Source of the DNA: Candidatus Gastranaerophilales bacterium
GTDB lineage: Bacteria > Cyanobacteriota > Vampirovibrionia > Gastranaerophilales > Gastranaerophilaceae
NCBI GenBank assembly: GCA_944323585.1
Contig: CALUTA010000054.1
Location: 1-9,374, forward strand
Length of the DNA: 9,374 bases
Reading direction: 5' to 3'
Shown: piece by piece, positions 6,193-9,374 of the stretch
How the letters are laid out: every line of letters begins with the position of its first letter
Numbering within the stretch: position 1 is the first letter of the stretch
Translations under genes and position numbers: made by a program
The notes under the pieces: generated by a model
The model's input: only the letters and a program-made list of their open reading frames with translations
What the model was told of the DNA's origin: nothing
The model's database searches: none

Positions 6193-6228
6193 GTCAAGAT
6201 TCTTCGGGCTTTGCCCTCAGAATGACAT
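6193..6228. repeat. Palindromic intergenic repeat (GTCATTCTGAG...GAAGAATCTTGACC type)
   Basis: Immediately after the flavodiiron stop codon is an imperfect hairpin. ATTCT (6199-6203) pairs with AGAAT (6219-6223), a 2x2 mismatch follows, then GGGC/GCCC closes on a TTT loop. The outer GTCA/TGAC ends are also complementary. Read on the minus strand it begins TGTCATTCTGAGGGCAAAG, which resembles short dispersed repeats found between genes in many bacterial genomes, as I remember them. Only one copy is in the window. Confidence 0.55.
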
Positions 6229-6250
6229 GATTGCGAAAATATATACAAAC

Positions 6251-6287
6251 AAAGGGGCGGAATGAAAAGTTTTCCGCCTCTTTTCTT
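6251..6287. terminator. Bidirectional intrinsic terminator between the flavodiiron and aminopeptidase genes
   Basis: AAAGGGGCGGAA (6251-6262) pairs with TTCCGCCTCTTT (6272-6283) over 12 bp with one G-U pair and a 9-base loop, followed by TCTTT on the plus strand. The minus-strand side ends CCCCTTTGTTTG. It lies between two convergent genes, serving flavodiiron transcription from the left and aminopeptidase transcription from the right. Confidence 0.85.
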
Positions 6288-6304
6288 TAAACTGTTATGA
6301 AAAA

Positions 6305-7705
6305 TTAAACATTCTTCAAATAATTAAGGAATGTTCTGACCCCGGCACCCGTTGCACCTGCAATAAATTCCTTTTGCGGTTTTTCCAGAAAAGCAGTTCC
6401 GGCAATATCAATATGGCACCACTTTGGCCCGTTTACAAATTCTTTGAGGAACACGCCTGCAGTTGAAGCACCGCCGTAACGGGAGCCTGTATTTTTCATA
6501 TCGGCAATGTCTGATTTAAGACTGTCTTTATACTCATCGAACATCGGCAATTCCCAGTAAGTTTCCCCGCTTGATTTTGCAGTTTCAATAAGACGGTTAA
6601 TCATCTCTTCGTCGTTACCCATAATACCTGATGCAATAGTACCGAGAGCCACCATGCAGGCCCCTGTCAGAGTAGCAATATCTATAACTTCATCAACACC
6701 GAGTTCGCACGCATAACAAAGAGCATCCGCAAGAGTCAATCTGCCTTCTGCGTCTGTGTTGTCAACTTCAATTGTTTTACCGTTTTTGGCAGTCAAAATA
6801 TCGCCGGGTTTGTATGAACTTCCTGACGGCATATTTTCGCAGGCGGCAATAATCCCGTGCACTTCTACATCAGGTTCAAGATATTTTAATGCGCTCATAA
6901 CACCTAAAACACAGGCAGCCCCTGACATATCGTCACGCATTGTAAGCATTGAAGACGGCGGTTTAATATCAAGTCCGCCTGAATCAAAACAAATGCCTTT
7001 ACCGATAAGAGCGATTTTTTTCTTGACATTTTTGCCTGTGTATTTCATATGGATAAATCTCGGCTGATGAACGCTTCCCTGTCCGACAGCAAGAAATGCC
7101 CCCATTCCCATTCTTTCGATTTCGTCTTTGTCGTAAATTTGTGTTGTAATCCCTTCAAGATTTTTGGCAACTTCAGCGAGTTTTGAAGGGGTCACAATCT
7201 GCGCAGAGTCATTTGCAAGATCTCTTGTGAGTTTCATTGCATTAGCAAAAATGATGCCTTCTTTAACTTCTTTTTCGCTGAATTTTGCAAATGTAATTTC
7301 ATCCACTCTGTCCGCTTTTTTGTTTTTGTATTTATCAAAAGCATAATCTGCAATCAAAGCACCGATTGCGGCTGATTTGCCGTAATCAGCATTTACATCA
7401 AAATCAAAGCAGGCATTTTTAGCCTTAATCTGCTGTAATTTTTTAATGGCTTTAGCCACAGCCTGACGCATTTTATTTGCATCAAATTCTTCTTTTTTAC
7501 CGAGTCCGACAACAAGCACTTTGTCTGCCGGAATCTGGCCGAGTGTATGCATTAAATATGTTTCGCAAAACCTGCCCTCAAAATGGTCTTTGTCAATTGC
7601 ATATTTGTTGGCAAGCTCCACGGATGTTTTTTCTCCTTCAAATTTACCTGTTACAAGGACTTCACAAGGAGTTGAAGATACGTTTTCTGATACTTTAATT
7701 TCCAT
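6305..7705 (-). CDS. pepA: Cytosolic leucyl aminopeptidase (M17, PepA family)
   Basis: 466 residues. It removes N-terminal amino acids from peptides using two metal ions in a hexamer. The N-terminal domain (about 1-150) is the variable part. The catalytic domain has GKGICFDSGGLDIKP, with K236 and D241 as metal ligands and K248 catalytic, then D259, and the signature NTDAEGRL (316-323), with ligands D318 and E320 and catalytic R322. The spacing between these residues equals that of E. coli PepA (270, 275, 282, 293, 352, 354, 356). The late motif DIAGTAF is also present. It is slightly shorter than E. coli PepA (503) in the N-terminal domain. AAGGAG stands 6 bases before the ATG. It appears monocistronic, with its own promoter and terminator. 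The DNA-binding roles of E. coli PepA should not be assumed. Confidence 0.95.
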   Translation of the reverse strand: MEIKVSENVSSTPCEVLVTGKFEGEKTSVELANKYAIDKDHFEGRFCETYLMHTLGQIPADKVLVVGLGKKEEFDANKMRQAVAKAIKKLQQIKAKNACFDFDVNADYGKSAAIGALIADYAFDKYKNKKADRVDEITFAKFSEKEVKEGIIFANAMKLTRDLANDSAQIVTPSKLAEVAKNLEGITTQIYDKDEIERMGMGAFLAVGQGSVHQPRFIHMKYTGKNVKKKIALIGKGICFDSGGLDIKPPSSMLTMRDDMSGAACVLGVMSALKYLEPDVEVHGIIAACENMPSGSSYKPGDILTAKNGKTIEVDNTDAEGRLTLADALCYACELGVDEVIDIATLTGACMVALGTIASGIMGNDEEMINRLIETAKSSGETYWELPMFDEYKDSLKSDIADMKNTGSRYGGASTAGVFLKEFVNGPKWCHIDIAGTAFLEKPQKEFIAGATGAGVRTFLNYLKNV

Positions 7706-7728
7706 GGTTCTCTCCTTCTTTCGAGTTA

Positions 7729-7757
7729 ATTATACACATTTTTTGAAGAATTGTAAA
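7729..7757 (-). promoter_or_regulatory. Sigma-70 promoter of the aminopeptidase gene
   Basis: On the minus strand TTTACA (7752-7757, five of six consensus), a 17-bp spacer and a perfect TATAAT (7729-7734) lie 23 bases before the start codon, ahead of the AAGGAG ribosome site (7712-7717). Confidence 0.78.
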
Positions 7758-7771
7758 TTTATTTTTATATT
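7743..7771 (+). promoter_or_regulatory. Possible promoter of the 185-residue protein gene, overlapping the divergent pepA promoter
   Basis: TTGAAG (7743-7748), 17 bp, TATATT (7766-7771) would start transcription near 7778 and give a leader of about 60 bases rich in T-runs. The elements overlap the pepA -35. The region is very AT-rich, so a chance match is possible. Confidence 0.4.
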
Positions 7772-7839
7772 TTTTTTTATACCCGCAAAATATTTTTTTT
7801 AGAAGCTTTTACAACAACGACAAGAAAAAAGAGGTTAAA

Positions 7840-8397
7840 ATGAATATAACACTAAACACAAAATACGAAAAATTGAACACCAGCCGTAAACCAAATTTTA
7901 CAGCGCAACTAAGAGGCTCGGCCGTAAGAAGTGCAATTAAATCCGCAAAAGATACATTTCAATTAAGCGAAATATCTGAAATCATAGATAATATTAATAA
8001 AATCGGAGACACCGATACAATTATAAACTGCGGGCATGACGGGCTTGTAAATGTTACAAACAAAAAATTTGGCAAGGCCGAATTCAAGACTAAAATTGTC
8101 AAAAATGAAAAATCCAACAACCCGTTTTTAGAAATGCTTAGAAACTTTAACAGCAATACCAATATCCAAAAATATGAACTGGCATTGTTTGATAATATAT
8201 TTTCACACAGCAGAAATAAACAACAGGTATATAACCTGTATTCAACCTATAGTTTAAATCCGCGGACAAGAGTATTATTTGAATTATCCGCATCAAAATA
8301 TCCTGAAATTAAAAGATCTGAAGACATCGGATTTGATATAACTCCTTTGGAACAAGGAAAAGAAACGATGCTTAAACATTTTTCATCCATTTTCTAA
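7840..8397 (+). CDS. Conserved-looking hypothetical protein, 185 residues
   Basis: Function not recognised. There is no signal peptide and no membrane segment, so it is probably cytoplasmic. Residues 16-24 (RKPNFTAQL) form a short polar leader with an NFTA-like core, a feature I associate with many small proteins of Gastranaerophilales-like bacteria. Residues 26-55 look helical, 56-87 beta-rich with Gly/Asn turns (INCGHDGLVNVTNKKFG), and 95-185 mostly helical. There is no Cys pair, HD, Walker or other catalytic motif; a single Cys is at residue 64. GAGG (7831-7834) is 5 bases before the ATG, and codon use matches the neighbours. It stands alone, divergent from pepA and followed by a large inverted repeat. 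Secretion by a non-classical route or a structural role cannot be judged. Confidence 0.75.
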   Translation: MNITLNTKYEKLNTSRKPNFTAQLRGSAVRSAIKSAKDTFQLSEISEIIDNINKIGDTDTIINCGHDGLVNVTNKKFGKAEFKTKIVKNEKSNNPFLEMLRNFNSNTNIQKYELALFDNIFSHSRNKQQVYNLYSTYSLNPRTRVLFELSASKYPEIKRSEDIGFDITPLEQGKETMLKHFSSIF

Positions 8398-8428
8398 AAA
8401 TAAAAGACTGAAAAATATTTAATGTATC

Positions 8429-8504
8429 AAAAAATAAATATCTACTATACAAATGCGTATTTACATGCTATCATATTGACAGATGTAGTAGGTAAATATT
8501 TTTT
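8429..8504. repeat. Long imperfect inverted repeat, possible terminator, in the gap before RNase Y
   Basis: The arm at 8429-8447 (AAAAAATA, five bases, CTACTA) is complementary to 8486-8504 (TAGTAG, five bases, TATTTTTT) at 17 of 19 positions including one G-U. The loop is 38 bases and contains a TTGACA (8476-8481). The A-run/U-run base could act as a weak bidirectional terminator for the gene ending at 8397, but the loop is unusually large. It lies in the longest gene-free stretch of the window (8398-8621, 224 bases). Confidence 0.5.
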
Positions 8505-8549
8505 GGATATATATGCAATGAAATTCATTTAAATATTAATTTGGTGAAA

Positions 8550-8574
8550 GCTCGATAGGATATATGTATCGGGC
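8550..8574 (+). other. Stem-loop in the probable 5' leader of the RNase Y gene
   Basis: GCTCGATA (8550-8557) pairs with TATCGGGC (8567-8574) over 8 bp with one G-U and a 9-base loop, 48 bases before the RNase Y start codon. No U-run follows, so it is not an intrinsic terminator. I recognise no riboswitch class. It could be a leader structure affecting translation or mRNA processing, or chance. Confidence 0.35.
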
Positions 8575-8621
8575 ATTGCGTGTATTATTAAAAAATAGAA
8601 AAGGATAAGGTAAAAAACTTC

Positions 8622-9374
8622 ATGGATTTTTTATTAATTATCGCGATTATTGTGGTAATAGCATTAGTCGCTGTGCTGATTATCCAGCAAAACAAAGTTA
8701 AGTCCGTTTTAAATGACATTGAGAAAGACAGAAATGCTTTAGAAGAAAAAGAAAAACTTCTTTTGAAAGAAGCAAAAATTAAGGCAATTGAAGAACTTCA
8801 AAATGACAGAGAAAAATTAAACGAAGAAGAAAGAGAACGCAGACAGGAAATTGCAAGATTAGAAACAAAACTTGCAAAACGTGAAGATGTTCTTGAAGAC
8901 AAAATTCAGGAATATACAGAAAAAGAAATACAGGTTCAGAAAAAAATAGACGAACTTCTTGATAAAGAAGATTATCTGGCTGAAATCGTTCAGAAACAAA
9001 CAACCGAACTTGAAAGAATTTCCGGAATGAGCGCAGAAGAAGCAAAAAACATGCTTCTTGACCAGCTGAAACACGATCTTGCTCAGGAACAGATGCAGCT
9101 TATAAGAGAAAACGAAGCAAAAATAAAAGAAACAGCGCTTGAAAAATCAAAAGAAATTCTGTCAACAACAATGCAAAGATGTATGATAGAGCAGGTTGTA
9201 GAAACAACAGTGTCTGTTGTTGCACTGCCGAATGACGAAATGAAAGGCCGCATAATCGGCCGTGAAGGAAGAAACATCCGTGCGCTTGAAACTTTGACCG
9301 GAGTTGATTTGATTATTGATGATACACCGGAAGCCGTTGTACTATCAAGCTTTGATCCTGTTAGACGTGAGATA
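8622..9374 (+). CDS. rny: Ribonuclease Y, N-terminal part (3' truncated by window edge)
   Basis: The membrane-anchored endoribonuclease that starts mRNA decay in many bacteria. The 251 residues visible begin with a single transmembrane helix (about 2-21, LLIIAIIVVIALVAVLII). A long charged coiled coil follows (about 25-180, rich in Glu/Lys, few Pro or Gly). Then comes the start of the KH RNA-binding domain with GRIIGREGRNIRALE (209-223) and GVDLIIDDTPE, a signature of this family. The catalytic HD domain should follow outside the window. The full protein is usually about 510-520 residues, so roughly half is present. The ATG at 8622 is chosen because the transmembrane helix begins right there. 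The purine-rich AAGGATAAGG (8601-8610) is a little far away (11 bases), so initiation may be modest. No clear promoter was identified in the leader. Confidence 0.93.
   Translation, partial: MDFLLIIAIIVVIALVAVLIIQQNKVKSVLNDIEKDRNALEEKEKLLLKEAKIKAIEELQNDREKLNEEERERRQEIARLETKLAKREDVLEDKIQEYTEKEIQVQKKIDELLDKEDYLAEIVQKQTTELERISGMSAEEAKNMLLDQLKHDLAQEQMQLIRENEAKIKETALEKSKEILSTTMQRCMIEQVVETTVSVVALPNDEMKGRIIGREGRNIRALETLTGVDLIIDDTPEAVVLSSFDPVRREI

Noticed and set aside
7477..7802. Plus-strand open frames opposite the start of the aminopeptidase gene
   Set aside because: They overlap pepA and its promoter and show no domain; they result from antisense reading.
8476..8504. TTGACA at 8476-8481 as the -35 of an RNase Y promoter
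   Set aside because: At 17-bp spacing the -10 would be TTTTTT and the nearest better hexamer (TATTTT) is at 15 bp. The match sits inside the loop of the inverted repeat, so it is not convincing.
8517..8529. Small palindrome AATGAA-A-TTCATT
   Set aside because: Six-base arms in an AT-rich gap are expected by chance and nothing nearby gives it a role.
8779..9277. Minus-strand open frames near the right end
   Set aside because: The plus strand here encodes RNase Y with transmembrane helix, coiled coil and KH motif in one continuous frame to the window edge. The minus-strand frames are its shadows.

Overview
The window looks like a piece of chromosome from an AT-rich, anaerobic, probably gut-associated bacterium. 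The rubrerythrin/rubredoxin/flavodiiron island is typical of strict anaerobes. A small protein with an N-terminal PNFTAQL stretch and a short one-helix membrane protein resemble lineage-restricted proteins I associate with non-photosynthetic Cyanobacteriota (Melainabacteria/Gastranaerophilales). That placement is an inference from memory, not shown by a marker gene. Nothing indicates phage, plasmid, transposase, tRNA, rRNA or CRISPR.

Layout. At 1-150 is the 3' end of an unrecognised + strand gene. It converges on a minus-strand gene (177-2774) for a secreted two-repeat M16 zinc protease, and the two share a terminator hairpin. Upstream of the protease are its promoter, a perfect 10-bp inverted repeat over the -35 region, and a small minus-strand membrane-anchored protein (2859-3140). 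From 3196 to 6192 lies a + strand oxygen/peroxide defence island: a PerR-type regulator with a Fur/PerR-like box on its own promoter, a 45-residue rubredoxin, a canonical rubrerythrin, a terminator, a second promoter built into that terminator, a divergent rubrerythrin paralogue with a TTG start, and a class A flavodiiron protein. Then come a dispersed-repeat-like palindrome and a bidirectional terminator, and a minus-strand leucyl aminopeptidase (6305-7705). Divergent from that is a 185-residue protein of unknown function (7840-8397). After a 224-bp gap with a large inverted repeat comes the 5' part of the gene for ribonuclease Y, which runs off the right edge.

How the genes work together. 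The island encodes a regulator that can sense peroxide through metal-catalysed oxidation, a peroxide-reducing rubrerythrin, an oxygen (or NO) reducing flavodiiron protein, and the rubredoxin that carries electrons to both. The reductase feeding rubredoxin is not in the window, nor are superoxide reductase or catalase. The genes fall into two probable transcription units, perR-rubredoxin-rubrerythrin and rubrerythrin2-flavodiiron protein. The rest is housekeeping: protein turnover (M16, M17 peptidases) and RNA turnover (RNase Y).

I do not see a clearly new multi-gene system. The most interesting points are the divergent rubrerythrin that has lost a diiron ligand, the promoter overlapping the terminator between the two units, the Fur/PerR-like operator, the unexplained inverted repeats at 2821-2853 and 8429-8504, and the palindromic repeat at 6193-6228.
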